Assembly (NCBI RefSeq): GCF_900111345.1
Contig: NZ_FOGY01000005.1
Location: 1-64,000 of the forward strand
DNA length: 64,000 nt
Source of the DNA: Psychrobacillus sp. OK032
GTDB taxonomy: Bacteria > Bacillota > Bacilli > Bacillales_A > Planococcaceae
Reading direction: 5' to 3'
Positions 43,879 through 56,242 of the stretch are shown piece by piece. The position numbers and the translations under genes were made by a program. Position 1 is the stretch's first letter, and every line of letters begins with the position of its first letter. A model generated the notes under the pieces. It searched no databases, was not told the DNA's origin, and saw nothing but the letters and a program-made list of their open reading frames with translations.

Positions 43879-45276
43879 TTAACCGATTGAACCTTCCATT
43901 TCGAACTTGATTAGACGGTTCATCTCTACCGCATATTCCATTGGAAGTTCTTTTGTGAATGGCTCGATGAAGCCCATTACGATCATTTCTGTTGCTTCTT
44001 CTTCACTTAATCCACGACTCATCAAGTAGAATAATTGTTCTTCTGATACTTTAGAAACTTTCGCTTCATGCTCAAGAGAAATATTATCATTCAATATTTC
44101 ATTGTATGGAATTGTATCCGAAGTAGACTGGTTATCCATGATTAATGTATCACATTCGATGTTCGCACGGGCACCTGTTGCTTTACGTCCAAAGTGTACG
44201 ATACCACGGTATGTTACTTTACCACCTTGTTTTGAAATAGATTTCGAAACAATGGTAGATGACGTATTTGGTGCTAAGTGCATCATTTTCGCACCAGCAT
44301 CTTGGTGTTGACCTTTACCAGCAATCGCGATTGAAAGTGTCATACCACGTGCACCTTCACCTTTTAAGATACATGCTGGGTATTTCATTGTTAATTTTGA
44401 ACCGATGTTCCCATCAATCCATTCCATTGTTCCGTTTTCTTCAACAATCGTACGTTTTGTAACTAGGTTATAAACGTTGTTCGCCCAGTTTTGAATTGTT
44501 GTATAACGGCAATAAGCATCTTTTTTAACAATAATTTCAACTACAGCAGAGTGAAGTGAGTTTGTAGTATAAACAGGTGCAGTACATCCTTCTACGTAAT
44601 GTACAGAAGCACCCTCATCTACAATGATTAGTGTACGTTCGAATTGACCCATGTTTTCAGAGTTAATACGGAAGTACGCTTGTAGTGGTGTATCTACTTT
44701 TATGCCTGGTGGTACATAGATAAATGATCCACCTGACCATACAGCTGAGTTAAGTGCTGAGAATTTGTTATCTGTTGAAGGAATAACAGTACCCCAGTAT
44801 TTTTTGAAAATATCTTCATTTTCACGAAGTGCAGAGTCAGTATCTTTAAATACAATACCCATATCTTCTAGTTCTTGTTTCATGTTATGGTAAACAACTT
44901 CTGATTCATACTGTGCAGAAACACCAGCAAGGTATTTTTGTTCTGCTTCAGGGATACCTAGTTTATCAAATGTTGCTTTGATTTCTTCAGGTACTTCATC
45001 CCATGATTTTTGTGTAGCTTCAGATGGTTTTACATAATACGTAATTTCTTCGAAGTCAAGTGGGGCTAAATCTCCACCCCATTGAGGCATCGGTTTAGAA
45101 TAGAAAATTTCTAATGCTTTTAAACGATAATCTAACATCCATTGTGGTTCATTTTTCATACGTGAAATTTCTTCAACGATATCTTTCGTTAACCCACGTT
45201 TTGAACGGAAAATGGATACGTCTTTATCGTGGAAACCATATTTATAATCGCCAATCTCAGGCATTTTTTTAGCCAT
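43879..45276 (-). CDS. sufB: Fe-S cluster assembly protein SufB
   Basis: 465 residues, the same length as B. subtilis SufB, the scaffold subunit of the SufBC2D complex. A right-handed beta-helix core makes up the middle, with [18 protein letters not shown] and the EGCTAP segment. The conserved C-terminal [17 protein letters not shown] is complete. It receives persulfide sulfur from SufS/SufU and builds Fe-S clusters. Last gene of sufCDSUB, followed by a strong terminator. Confidence 0.97.
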   Translation of the reverse strand: MAKKMPEIGDYKYGFHDKDVSIFRSKRGLTKDIVEEISRMKNEPQWMLDYRLKALEIFYSKPMPQWGGDLAPLDFEEITYYVKPSEATQKSWDEVPEEIKATFDKLGIPEAEQKYLAGVSAQYESEVVYHNMKQELEDMGIVFKDTDSALRENEDIFKKYWGTVIPSTDNKFSALNSAVWSGGSFIYVPPGIKVDTPLQAYFRINSENMGQFERTLIIVDEGASVHYVEGCTAPVYTTNSLHSAVVEIIVKKDAYCRYTTIQNWANNVYNLVTKRTIVEENGTMEWIDGNIGSKLTMKYPACILKGEGARGMTLSIAIAGKGQHQDAGAKMMHLAPNTSSTIVSKSISKQGGKVTYRGIVHFGRKATGARANIECDTLIMDNQSTSDTIPYNEILNDNISLEHEAKVSKVSEEQLFYLMSRGLSEEEATEMIVMGFIEPFTKELPMEYAVEMNRLIKFEMEGSIG

Positions 45277-45291
45277 CGTAATTCCTCCGTT

Positions 45292-48261
<2,970 letters not shown>

Positions 48262-48279
48262 GCGTATTCGTCCCCTTTC

Positions 48280-49059
48280 TTATGCTTCTTGTCCAACTGT
48301 CTCGTCTTCAATTCCTAATTCTTCTTTAATCCAGTCATAACCTTGTGCTTCTAATTTATGCGCAAGCTCAGGACCACCTGATTTTACTACGCGACCTTGC
48401 ATCATTACGTGTACATAATCCGGAGTGATGTAGTTAAGTAAACGTTGGTAGTGAGTGATTACAAGACTTCCGAAGCCTTCCCCACGCATTTCATTGATCC
48501 CTTTAGAAACAACTTTAAGTGCATCGATATCTAGACCAGAGTCAATTTCATCTAAGATAGCGAATTTTGGTTGTAACATCATTAATTGAAGAATTTCATT
48601 ACGTTTTTTCTCTCCACCTGAGAATCCTTCATTTAAATAACGTTGTGCCATATCAAGGTCCATTTCTAAAAATTCCATCTTGCTATCTAATTCGCGGATG
48701 AATTTCATTAATGAGATTTCTTCACCTTCTGGGCGACGAGAGTTAATAGCTGAACGTAAGAAGTCTGCGTTAGTAACTCCAGTAATTTCACTTGGATATT
48801 GCATTGCTAAAAATAGACCTGCTTGTGCGCGCTCGTCTACTTCCATTGCTAATACATCTTCTCCGTCTAATTCAACTGAACCAGAAGTTACTTCATATTT
48901 AGGATGACCCATAATAGCAGATGCTAAAGTAGATTTACCAGTACCATTTGGACCCATAACTGCGTGAATTTCATTTGTGTTAATAGTTAAGTTAACACCT
49001 TTAAGTATCTCTTTACCGTCTATTGCAACGTGTAAATCCTTAATCACTAAAGTTGACAT
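48280..49059 (-). CDS. sufC: Fe-S assembly ATPase SufC
   Basis: 259-residue ABC-type ATPase of the SufBC2D complex. Walker [10 protein letters not shown] (about 36-44), Q-loop [11 protein letters not shown] signature FSGGEKKR (about 150-157), Walker [13 protein letters not shown] and the switch His in VITHYQR are all intact. First gene of sufCDSUB; GGAGG precedes the ATG at 49059. The upstream 250 bp should hold the operon promoter. A GATAATAAATTA stretch around 49100 is only a weak Fur-like match. Confidence 0.97.
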   Translation of the reverse strand: MSTLVIKDLHVAIDGKEILKGVNLTINTNEIHAVMGPNGTGKSTLASAIMGHPKYEVTSGSVELDGEDVLAMEVDERAQAGLFLAMQYPSEITGVTNADFLRSAINSRRPEGEEISLMKFIRELDSKMEFLEMDLDMAQRYLNEGFSGGEKKRNEILQLMMLQPKFAILDEIDSGLDIDALKVVSKGINEMRGEGFGSLVITHYQRLLNYITPDYVHVMMQGRVVKSGGPELAHKLEAQGYDWIKEELGIEDETVGQEA

Positions 49060-49301
49060 TGAATAACCTCCATTAAGTAACTATGAATGTTTAACCATTC
49101 TAATTTATTATCATTCTAATCTTAACCCAAACTGAAGTCTTAGGCAAATCTTTTGAAACAGTTTCTTATTTAATATATAAAACATAGAAAAATCTTGATA
49201 TTTATGTCTTTTCTCTTAAACTTTTTTTGAAATTGGAATAAGTTGATATTTTCAATACGACCGTCTAATTGAGAATTGATTTCACTATGTTGGTAGTGTT
49301 A

Positions 49302-49362
49302 AATCAATTACGCCTTGGCATAATCGTGTACAGATTTTGAAGTATTTGCTGAGTCAAGTAAA
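49302..49362. repeat. C/D element, shortest complete copy
   Basis: About 55 bp: AATCAATTACGCCTTGGCAT, CGTGTACAGATTTTGAAG and GCTGAGTCAAGTA. It has both the start and the end signatures of the larger copies at 54502, 56690 and 58612, but no middle. Its end touches the T-tract of the terminator at 49363. Confidence 0.75.
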
Positions 49363-49398
49363 AAAAATCCACGAAGAACATGTCTTCATGGATTTAAT
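49363..49398 (-). terminator. Intrinsic terminator after the 51-codon ORF
   Basis: Stem AAATCCATGAAGA / TCTTCGTGGATTT on the minus strand with a short CATGT loop, followed by eight T. It begins right after a TAA stop at 49403. Confidence 0.85.
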
Positions 49399-49402
49399 CT
49401 TA

Positions 49403-49558
49403 TTAGCCTCTAAATGATTGCGCATCAATTCTAGCAACAACTTGTATACTTTTCTCGTAATCTCGCTGTCTTCTTTTTTCAACTTTCATTCGCAAAGCTT
49501 GGCTGTTCCGTAATTCGTCGTATCCGAATCCGTGTACCCCTCTGAATGCGTGGTCCAT
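49403..49558 (-). CDS. Small uncharacterised protein
   Basis: 51 codons from the ATG at 49558 (MDHAFRGVHGFGYDELRNSQ), with a basic, helical C-terminal half (LRMKVEKRRQRDYEKSIQ). The stop is followed at once by a strong intrinsic terminator, which supports a real gene. The weakness is the start: no clear RBS stands before 49558, and the same frame is open for 13 more codons upstream without ATG, GTG or TTG. A second short frame from 49601 (behind GAAAGGA) overlaps it. Unknown family. Confidence 0.4.
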   Translation of the reverse strand: MDHAFRGVHGFGYDELRNSQALRMKVEKRRQRDYEKSIQVVARIDAQSFRG

Positions 49559-49599
49559 TTGTTCCGTGTAAGGTAATCCCTCTGAATTGATAATGAATC

Positions 49600-49856
49600 A
49601 TTCCTTTCGATATTTTACACCTACACTATGTTACATACCCACGTACATTCATATTAAACATTTATTTTCTTTGTTGAATCTATTAATGATAATAGAAGTG
49701 CTCTATCGCCTTTTACGTTTGTTGCAGTACCAAAACTATCTTGCACTCTAATGGGGCAATCATTAACCCTTTCATTGCACCGTTAAAGCCCCAGCTTGCA
49801 TTACGATTATTTGGATTACTGTTTGAGAGAGGAAAAGGAACTTTAGGAATGACCAA
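49600..49856. other. Unassigned stretch before the NERD gene
   Basis: AT-rich sequence. In the plus direction a protein-like run INPFIAPLKPQLALRLFG (about 49757-49810) is open but has only a TTG start without RBS, and it runs into the antisense of the NERD gene. It could be a gene fossil. Nothing else recognised. Confidence 0.25.
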
Positions 49857-50810
49857 TTATAAACTATGCTTTATTTTATATATTGTCGATTTATTATTCC
49901 CAGTTTTAATTAGATTTGAGTTGGCTAAGATCCTTTTTGCTTCGTGTCTATTGCTTAAAAGGAGAAAATCTCTACATTCTTTATTTGTAATAGAATCTTT
50001 GCATAATAGAAAGTAGGAGGTAATAGTGTTTTTATATGCAGAGGAATCATTTTTTCTACATGATGGGCAGTACCATGTTCGGTTTCTTTTTTGCATTCCT
50101 AGATATCCACATCTATTACATTCAACACCTCGAATGATATCTTCTGATTGGATAGAAAAATGTTTGGAAAGTGGAAAATAAGCAAATGGGGTATTTTTCT
50201 GTAGAAGAATATCTTTTATTTTTTCCATATCTTCTTCAGTCAGTGTGGGTTTAAGTTTTTGAAATTTTCGAAGGAACGGGCTCACTTCGTTTCTATAAAG
50301 AATTTCTGCCTTATCAGAAGTAATTTTTACGAAGCTCTTTCGTGATGCAAAAACAACTGCTCCGTATATCGGTATCGGGATGTTTTGATCATTGAAAAAC
50401 TGCAAGAGTTGATACTTATATTCATTTAATTGGGCTGCTGGACAAGGGTATTTATTTATCTCCCCTGATTCTTTGTGTTGTATGATCTGTGATGGATTCC
50501 CAGTGAATTCTAATATCCCCGAAAAATTTTTCACTTCCAAAATAATAGCGCCAAAAGGAGTGATTAGTAAAATATCCAACTCAAATGCATTCTCTGCAAA
50601 CAGAAGTAATTTATGAAAAACATAGTATTTAAAAGGCAATTTCATTTTCTCGAGTTCTCGAAAAACCATCTCCTCCCCGATATCACCCGCTCTAGTAGTA
50701 CCAATTTGATTTGATATTTTTGAATAAATTGGATGATCTACAGAAAGTCGCTTCAGAAGCATTTCCATCGCTTCCAAATGAATAGATTTAGAATACGCTT
50801 TTACAATCAA
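49857..50810 (-). CDS. NERD-domain protein with zinc ribbon
   Basis: 317 residues. A nuclease-related domain (NERD, about 40-160) shows GDIGEEMVFREL, FELDILLITPFGAIILEVKN and QL, the PD-(D/E)xK-like core with Asp and ExK. A four-cysteine zinc ribbon follows (CNRCG...WYCPSCRK, about 233-254), and a C-terminal segment of about 55 residues ends the protein. NERD proteins are thought to process DNA, but direct proof is scarce. GGTGG lies before the ATG at 50810. It is an isolated gene with no defence partner visible. Next to it begins the long 82-bp array. Confidence 0.85.
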   Translation of the reverse strand: MIVKAYSKSIHLEAMEMLLKRLSVDHPIYSKISNQIGTTRAGDIGEEMVFRELEKMKLPFKYYVFHKLLLFAENAFELDILLITPFGAIILEVKNFSGILEFTGNPSQIIQHKESGEINKYPCPAAQLNEYKYQLLQFFNDQNIPIPIYGAVVFASRKSFVKITSDKAEILYRNEVSPFLRKFQKLKPTLTEEDMEKIKDILLQKNTPFAYFPLSKHFSIQSEDIIRGVECNRCGYLGMQKRNRTWYCPSCRKNDSSAYKNTITSYFLLCKDSITNKECRDFLLLSNRHEAKRILANSNLIKTGNNKSTIYKIKHSL

Positions 50811-50962
50811 TTTTCCACCACCTCAAAAATCAGAATAGCATGAACAGAAAAATAATACTAATAATTTCTGAGAATTGAACGTGATATTCTTTCCGATGTG
50901 CGAATAGGTGGTTTTTTCAAGAAAATAAGTTTCACTCAGGGGCACAGTGAAGTATTACCGGT

Positions 50963-51826
50963 GGATGCGCTTTGTTTTTAGGAGCGGATAACCTTTCTTT
51001 ACGAGCGGATGCGCATCTCTTAGGAGCGGATAATCTTTCTTTAGGAGCGCATGGGCATCTCTTAGGAGCGATACGAAATTCTGCGAGCGGATGCGCTTCG
51101 TTTAGGAGCGGATAATCTTTCTTTACGAGCGCATGGGCATCTTTTAGGAGCGATACGAAATTCTGCGGGCGGATGCGCTTCGTTTAGGAGCGGATAATCT
51201 TTCTTTACGAGCGCATGGGCATCTTTTAGGAGCGATACGAAATTCTGCGAGCGGATGCGCTTTGTTTAGGAGCGGATAACCTTTCTTTACGAGCGCATGG
51301 GCATCTTTTAGGAGCGATACTAAATTCTGCGGGCGGATGCGCTTCGTTTAGGAGCGGATAATCTTTCTTTACGAGCGCATGGGCATCTTTTAGGAGCGAT
51401 ACGAAATTCTGCGAGCGGATGCGCTTCGTTTAGGAGCGGATAACCTTTCTTTAGGGGCGCATGGGCATCTCTTAGGAGCGCTGCGAAATTCTGCGAGCGG
51501 ATGCGCTTCGTTTAGGAAGCGGATAATCTTTCTTTACGAGCGCATGGGCCTCTTTTAGGAGCGCTGCGAATTCCTGCGAGCGGATGCGCTTCGTTTAGGA
51601 GCGGATAATCTTTCTTTACGAGCGCATGGGCATCTCTTAGGAGCGATACGAAATTCTGCGAGCGGATGCGCTTTGTTTAGGAGCGGATAACCTTTCTTTA
51701 CGAGCGCATGGGCATCTTTTAGGAGCGATACGAAATTCTGCGAGCGGATGCGCTTCGTTTAGGAGCGGATAATCTTTCTTTAGGAGCGCATGGGCATCTC
51801 TTAGGAGCGCTGCAATCTTTACTGGC
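50963..51826 (+). repeat. 82-bp higher-order repeat array of four 19-21-bp monomers
   Basis: About ten copies. GATGCGC starts at 51091, 51173, 51255, 51337, 51419, 51501, 51584, 51666 and 51748, so every step is 82 bp except one of 83 caused by an extra A. Each unit divides into GCGGATGCGCTTCGTTTAGG-A, GCGGATAATCTTTCTTTACG-A, GCGCATGGGCATCTTTTAGG-A (21 bp each) and GCGATACGAAATTCTGCGA (19 bp). The first copy is irregular. 82 is not a multiple of 3, and no frame stays open. It fills the gap between the NERD gene and metQ. Confidence 0.95.
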
Positions 51827-51883
51827 GGTTACTCTCCCTATACCGTGCATACACAACTAAGCGATTTCACTTCTAGAAAAACT

Positions 51884-51916
51884 AAAAAAGCAGGCACTTA
51901 ACGCGTGCCCGCTTGA
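51884..51916 (-). terminator. Intrinsic terminator after metQ
   Basis: Stem AAGCGGGCAC / GTGCCTGCTT on the minus strand with a 7-nt loop and a T run, 14 bp past the metQ stop. Confidence 0.88.
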
Positions 51917-51927
51917 TCATTCTTTAT

Positions 51928-52734
51928 TTATTCCGTCACTGGTACGATTGAACCGCCCCACTCGTTTTGGATGAAGTCTTGGATTTCTTGTGAGTGTAAC
52001 GCGTCTACTAATGCTTTAATGTTTTCATTGTTTTCGTCGCCAGCTTTTGTAGCAATGATATTTACATATGGTGAATCTGAGTTTTCAATTGCGATAGAGT
52101 CTTCAATTGGATTTAACCCAGCATCGATTGCGTAGTTTGAGTTAATAAGTAATGCATCACCTTCGTCATTTTCATACAACTGAACCATTAAAGCAGATTC
52201 GTAGTTAGGGTCGAATTGAAGATTTTTTGGATTATCCACGATATCAGAGATTTCAGCAGTAGTTTTATTTACTCCTTCTGCCAAAGTGATTAATCCTGCA
52301 TTTTCAAGCATAGCTAAAACACGACCATGGTCAGGAACTGAGTTACTCATTAAAATCGTAGCACCTTCTGGAAGCTCTTCAACAGAATCATATTTTTTAG
52401 AATATAATCCGATTGGTTCGATGTGAATTCCACCAGCATTGACGAAATCATAATCAAATGTAGCAATTTGATCCTCTAGATATGGAATATGTTGAAAATA
52501 GTTAGCATCTAACTCACCAGATTCTAAATCTTTATTTGGTAATACATAGTCTTGATAAGATTCTATAACTAATTCAATACCTTGCTCTTCCAAGATTGGT
52601 TTTACTTCTTCTAAAATGACAGCATGTGGTGTGTTTGAAGCACCTACTACTAATTGATTACTTTCTTCTTCTCCACAAGCCGCAAGTGTCAGTGCACTTA
52701 CTGATAATAATGCTCCTGCTAAAAACTTTTTCAT
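51928..52734 (-). CDS. metQ: Methionine ABC transporter substrate-binding lipoprotein
   Basis: 268 residues, NlpA/MetQ family. Lipoprotein signal peptide with lipobox LAAC (Cys about 20), then the binding domain with VGASNTPHAVILEEV, ANYFQHIPYLE and GIHIEPIGLYS. It captures methionine outside the cell and delivers it to MetP/MetN. GGAGAGAATT lies before the ATG. Last gene of metN-metP-metQ, under the SAM riboswitch upstream of metN. Confidence 0.95.
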   Translation of the reverse strand: MKKFLAGALLSVSALTLAACGEEESNQLVVGASNTPHAVILEEVKPILEEQGIELVIESYQDYVLPNKDLESGELDANYFQHIPYLEDQIATFDYDFVNAGGIHIEPIGLYSKKYDSVEELPEGATILMSNSVPDHGRVLAMLENAGLITLAEGVNKTTAEISDIVDNPKNLQFDPNYESALMVQLYENDEGDALLINSNYAIDAGLNPIEDSIAIENSDSPYVNIIATKAGDENNENIKALVDALHSQEIQDFIQNEWGGSIVPVTE

Positions 52735-52796
52735 GCTAATTCTCTCCTTTTATTTTCCCCATTTTTATATGTGATCGGGTAAACCCGTGAACACCA

Positions 52797-53465
52797 TTAC
52801 CGTTTGTCAATTTTCATAGTGATCATATCGCCAATCCATTGAATAATAAATACAAGGATTAGAATTAAAATCGTTGACATTAATGTGACATCCGTTTGAT
52901 TGCGTTGGAAGCCATCTAAAAACGCAAGTGTTCCTAATCCGCCGGCACCAATTATTCCCGCCATTGCCGTATATCCAACGAGTGAAATACAAGTGACAGT
53001 AATCCCAGAAACTAAAGCTGGCATCGATTCAGGAAGTAAAACCTTCCATATAATAGTAGACGTTTTCGCACCCATTGATCTGGCCGCTTCTAAAACACCT
53101 TTATCAATTTCTCGTAAACCGATTAACACCATACGTGCATAGAACGGAGCAGCCCCAATGACAAGAGCAGGGAACGCCGCATTCGGACCACGAATTGTAT
53201 CAAGAAGTAATTTTGTAAAAGGGATTAATAAAATAATTAAAATAATAAACGGAATTGATCGGAAAATATTAACAAAAGCCCCTGTTAACCAGTTCGCTAA
53301 TTTATTTGCCCATGCTTGTTGTGGACTTGTTAAAAATAATAAAAGCCCAAGTGCTAAACCAAAAATTGCAGTTAAAATAGTGGAAACTGCTGTCATATAT
53401 AATGTCTCTAGTGCGGCTTCCCACATTTTAGGCCAATCAACATTCGGGAAAAGCGTATTAATCAT
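52797..53465 (-). CDS. metP: Methionine ABC transporter permease
   Basis: 222 residues, five hydrophobic helices, MetI-type permease. The EAA loop that docks to the ATPase is seen as EAARSMGAKTSTIIWKVLLP (about 138-157). The start overlaps the metN stop by 8 bp. It forms the membrane channel of the D/L-methionine importer. Confidence 0.95.
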   Translation of the reverse strand: MINTLFPNVDWPKMWEAALETLYMTAVSTILTAIFGLALGLLLFLTSPQQAWANKLANWLTGAFVNIFRSIPFIILIILLIPFTKLLLDTIRGPNAAFPALVIGAAPFYARMVLIGLREIDKGVLEAARSMGAKTSTIIWKVLLPESMPALVSGITVTCISLVGYTAMAGIIGAGGLGTLAFLDGFQRNQTDVTLMSTILILILVFIIQWIGDMITMKIDKR

Positions 53466-54483
53466 TGTTGATCACCTCTGTACTTACTTTCTGTTCATGA
53501 ATAAATTGTATTGCTTCATCTATCGCTGATGCGTCGCCATCTAATTGAAGAATCAATGTTCCAAATGCACCACTTTTTGTGTGCGAAATATTCCCTTGAA
53601 CGATATTAACTTCCAACTTGAATTGTTTGATGAGCCTAGATAATATTGGTTGCTCGGTTTGTTCTCCAACAAAAGTGAGTTTGATTAACTTGCCGTTTGG
53701 ATATAAATCCACTAAGTTTTGTATCGTTTGCATTGTTTGTGTCGTGTCAGAAACTTGTGTAACAAACCTTTTCGTAATAGGTTGTTGTGGATTTTGGAAG
53801 ACTTCTAGCACATCCCCTTCTTCTACAACACGCCCACCTTCCATTACTGCCACTCGATTACAGATCTTTTGAATGACTTGCATTTCGTGTGTGATTAATA
53901 CGATGGTTAAACCAAGTTTCTCATTGATGCTGACTAAAAGATCTAAAATAGCATCCGTAGTTTCTGGATCAAGTGCAGATGTCGCTTCATCACAAAGTAA
54001 AACTTCTGGACGATTTGCTAATGCACGGGCAATTCCTACACGCTGTTTCTGTCCACCTGATAGTTGCGAAGGATAATAATTCCCTCTTCCTTCTAACCCG
54101 ACAAGTTCTATCAACTCATTGACGCGTGCCAATCGCTGATCCTTTGGAACTCCGGCAATTTCAAGCGGGAAAGCAATATTTTCTGCAACTGTTCTAGACC
54201 ATAACAAGTTAAAATGTTGAAAAATCATACTTACTTTGTGTCGAACTTGACGAAGCTTGTCCTCGTTTATCGAAGTAATTTCTTTTCCATTTACGATTAT
54301 TTTTCCACCAGTTGGTTTCTCTAATCCATTGAGCAACCGGATTAATGTACTTTTTCCAGCACCACTATATCCAATAATGCCGAAAATTTCGCCTTGCTTT
54401 ATGTCAAGATTTACATCATCAACAGCAATTATTGTACCTTGTTTCGTATTAAACTTCTTCGAAACGTCTTTTAAACTTATCAT
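53458..54483 (-). CDS. metN: Methionine ABC transporter ATP-binding protein
   Basis: 341 residues. ABC ATPase domain (1-240) with Walker A GYSGAGKST (about 38-46), signature LSGGQKQR, Walker B VLLCDEATSALD, and the switch His in LITHEMQ. The C-terminal NIL domain (about 260-338) binds methionine and inhibits transport when the cell is replete. AAAGGTGAG lies before the ATG. Between this RBS and the SAM riboswitch lies a C/D repeat element of about 320 bp. Confidence 0.96.
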   Translation of the reverse strand: MISLKDVSKKFNTKQGTIIAVDDVNLDIKQGEIFGIIGYSGAGKSTLIRLLNGLEKPTGGKIIVNGKEITSINEDKLRQVRHKVSMIFQHFNLLWSRTVAENIAFPLEIAGVPKDQRLARVNELIELVGLEGRGNYYPSQLSGGQKQRVGIARALANRPEVLLCDEATSALDPETTDAILDLLVSINEKLGLTIVLITHEMQVIQKICNRVAVMEGGRVVEEGDVLEVFQNPQQPITKRFVTQVSDTTQTMQTIQNLVDLYPNGKLIKLTFVGEQTEQPILSRLIKQFKLEVNIVQGNISHTKSGAFGTLILQLDGDASAIDEAIQFIHEQKVSTEVINND

Positions 54484-54501
54484 GTAAATCTCACCTTTCT
54501 A

Positions 54502-54818
54502 ATCAATTACGCCTCTCCGTAATTGTGCCCAGATTTTGAATTGAGCTGAGACCTGCGTGATACAGGTCAGTTGCCGTTGTCACCTGGATGTGACGTGTTT
54601 AGGCTAACAACGTTCCACACCTTTCAAAATCTGCGGCATCCGCTGGAGGCTTTGGGCCAACAGGATGTTAGTCACTCAGGCGCCCGAGTCCCACAGGATG
54701 TGGGTCATGCAATCGTTGCCACAGGACGCGGCGATCTTAGCCAGAGTTCCTTAATATTCAGCAGTTATTATTTGCGACGAGTAACCAGGCGCAGGGTTTA
54801 ATGCCACTGAATAAAGTA
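54502..54818. repeat. C/D element, long copy inside the metN leader
   Basis: Begins AATCAATTACGCCTCTCCGT, then CCAGATTTTGAATTGAGC, a GC-rich middle (GGAGGCTTTGGGCCAACAGG, GATGTTAGTCACTCAGGCG, CAGGACGCGGCG, TAGCCAGAGTTCCTT), and ends CACTGAATAAAGT. The middle is almost the same as in the copy at 58612-59010. It lies between the riboswitch terminator and metN. Confidence 0.88.
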
Positions 54819-54819
54819 A

Positions 54820-54990
54820 AAAATCCCTCCTGCAAAAGAGCAGAAGGGAAGTAAGTTTTCATCTAAAAAGAACTTATCCATTCTCTCATTTCCCAAAGCA
54901 TACGCTTTGCGTGATTTGGCACCATTTCATTCTCATGACGGTTGCCGGGCTTCGTAGGGCACTTCCCTCCACCACTCTTAATAAGAGTAA
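54820..54990 (-). promoter_or_regulatory. SAM-I riboswitch (S box) with terminator
   Basis: On the minus strand: CTCTTATTAAGAGTGGTGGA, GGGAAGTGCCCTACGAAG, CCCGGCAACC (about 54945), GGTGCCAAATC and GGATAAG closing P1 (about 54872). These are the conserved core of S-box leaders (AGAGnGGUGGAGGGA, GAUGAAGCCCGGCAACC, GGUGCnAAUUC). A terminator hairpin CCCTTCTGC / GCAGGAGGG with a T run follows (54822-54850). It should switch off metNPQ when S-adenosylmethionine is plentiful. Confidence 0.95.
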
Positions 54991-55028
54991 CACTATTTAA
55001 TTTTTAAAGCTCAGCAAGACGTATATTA

Positions 55029-55349
55029 TCATATCACAGCTTGATCGTCAATGTTTTTTATGGTTTCTAACAAAAAAGGAACCGATTGAAATGCGTATAT
55101 TTTTTTATATACGTGTCCCTTTTTGGCGATCAATAAGCATGGGACGCTTTCTATTTCATATTCCATTGCAAGGTTTTCTAAATAATTTATATTTGCTTGG
55201 CCTACTGGATTCGGCACTAATTCATTAATAACTAGCATCATCTTACTTGCCACCATGCAAGTACCGCACATCGGTGTATAGAGATAGAATAGTGAAAGCT
55301 CGTTGTCATTTTTATAATGCTCCCACTGTTCACGCGTCCATTCATTCAC
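55029..55349 (-). CDS. yusE: Thioredoxin-like protein YusE
   Basis: 106 residues, thioredoxin fold with active-site motif CGTC in LYTPMCGTCMVASKM (about 28-31) and the cis-proline in ESVPCLLIAKKG. Same length and position as B. subtilis YusE. It lies 11 bp after yusF and is probably cotranscribed. It would act as a cytoplasmic thiol reductant; its partner is unknown. Confidence 0.88.
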   Translation of the reverse strand: MNEWTREQWEHYKNDNELSLFYLYTPMCGTCMVASKMMLVINELVPNPVGQANINYLENLAMEYEIESVPCLLIAKKGHVYKKIYAFQSVPFLLETIKNIDDQAVI

Positions 55350-55360
55350 AAAACATCATC

Positions 55361-55711
55361 CTAAAGTAAAAATTCTTTTTTCACTTTAATATTAACACGT
55401 TTCAATATAGAAGCCAAAACTTTGAAAGGGGTGTTTGCCACTTCACAATACATCGGATTGGTGTATAGATGAATTGCTTCTGGATATTCCTTTCGGACGA
55501 TTGAACGTATTTGTTCGCCTGATTTATCCGCATCTAAAAAAGCATAGATCGGCAAATCATCATATGGGCTTAAAATTTCCTCCAGCTTCACATTGGAGAT
55601 CGTACCATTGGTGCAAATAATTTCTGGGGATTCATCAAGAAGTCGTAAAAGTTGAAGCTTATCCGACCTTCCTTCGACGAGAATTACCTTTTCACTAAAA
55701 ACATTAGCCAA
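55361..55711 (-). CDS. yusF: Toprim-domain protein YusF
   Basis: 116 residues, a stand-alone Toprim domain with the glutamate motif VEGRSDKLQLL (about 13-23) and the DxD-type motif FLDADKSGEQ (about 58-67), which bind Mg2+. Such small Toprim proteins resemble RNase M5 and primase cores and probably act on RNA or DNA ends. GGGAGAGAAG precedes the ATG. Adjacent to yusE as in B. subtilis. Confidence 0.88.
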   Translation of the reverse strand: MANVFSEKVILVEGRSDKLQLLRLLDESPEIICTNGTISNVKLEEILSPYDDLPIYAFLDADKSGEQIRSIVRKEYPEAIHLYTNPMYCEVANTPFKVLASILKRVNIKVKKEFLL

Positions 55712-55755
55712 TTAGCTTCTCTCCCTAATCATCATCGTTAAATTAGTATATGAAA

Positions 55756-55786
55756 AAAACGCCGACAAACAACCGGCGTTTTGATT
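55756..55786 (-). terminator. Intrinsic terminator after gcvH
   Basis: Stem AAAACGCCG / CGGCGTTTT with a loop of about 10 nt, directly at the gcvH stop, T tail in the minus direction. Confidence 0.88.
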
Positions 55787-55787
55787 A

Positions 55788-56168
55788 TTATTCTGAAATT
55801 AATTCTTCGTATTGATCAGCAGTTAATAAACCATCGATTTCTGTAGTATCTGATGGTTCTACAACGATCATCCATGCATTTTCATACGGAGATTCGTTTA
55901 CAAATTCAGGGCTATCTTCTAGCTCACTATTTACTTCAACAACTTTCCCACTAATAGGCGCATAAAGTTCTGAAACAGTTTTAACTGATTCTACACTACC
56001 GAATGGATCTCCTGCTTTAATATCGTCTCCCACTTGTGGAAGCTCAACAAACACGATATCCCCAAGCTCAGATTGTGCAAAATGAGTAATACCGATACGT
56101 GCATTTCCACCTTCTGTTTTTACCCATTCATGCTCTTCTGAGTACTTCAATTCTTTTGGTGTGCTCAT
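55788..56168 (-). CDS. gcvH: Glycine cleavage system H protein
   Basis: 126 residues, lipoyl-domain protein that shuttles the aminomethyl group in glycine cleavage and, in Bacillus, relays lipoyl groups to other enzymes. Opening [11 protein letters not shown], then [19 protein letters not shown], the lipoylated lysine in ESVKTVSEL (about 63) and the [10 protein letters not shown] segment. GAGGGGTATA lies before the ATG. GcvT and GcvP are not in this window, as expected in Bacillus where gcvH stands apart. Confidence 0.95.
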   Translation of the reverse strand: MSTPKELKYSEEHEWVKTEGGNARIGITHFAQSELGDIVFVELPQVGDDIKAGDPFGSVESVKTVSELYAPISGKVVEVNSELEDSPEFVNESPYENAWMIVVEPSDTTEIDGLLTADQYEELISE

Positions 56169-56242
56169 AAATTATACCCCTCTCAAATATGTTCTACATT
56201 CATCTATAATATTCACATATTTTTATCGTAAAAACAACTACT

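Noticed and set aside
43661-43882. Overlapping open frames of about 70 codons on both strands
   Set aside because: They cross the 21-bp GTTGCGCA tract and the suf terminator, have no RBS, and mirror each other's codons.
49060-49140. Fur box upstream of sufC
   Set aside because: GATAATAAATTA matches only half of the consensus and the dyad is poor.
50963-51826. Tandem array as a CRISPR locus
   Set aside because: Units follow each other without variable spacers, monomers are 19-21 bp in a fixed order, and no cas gene is nearby.
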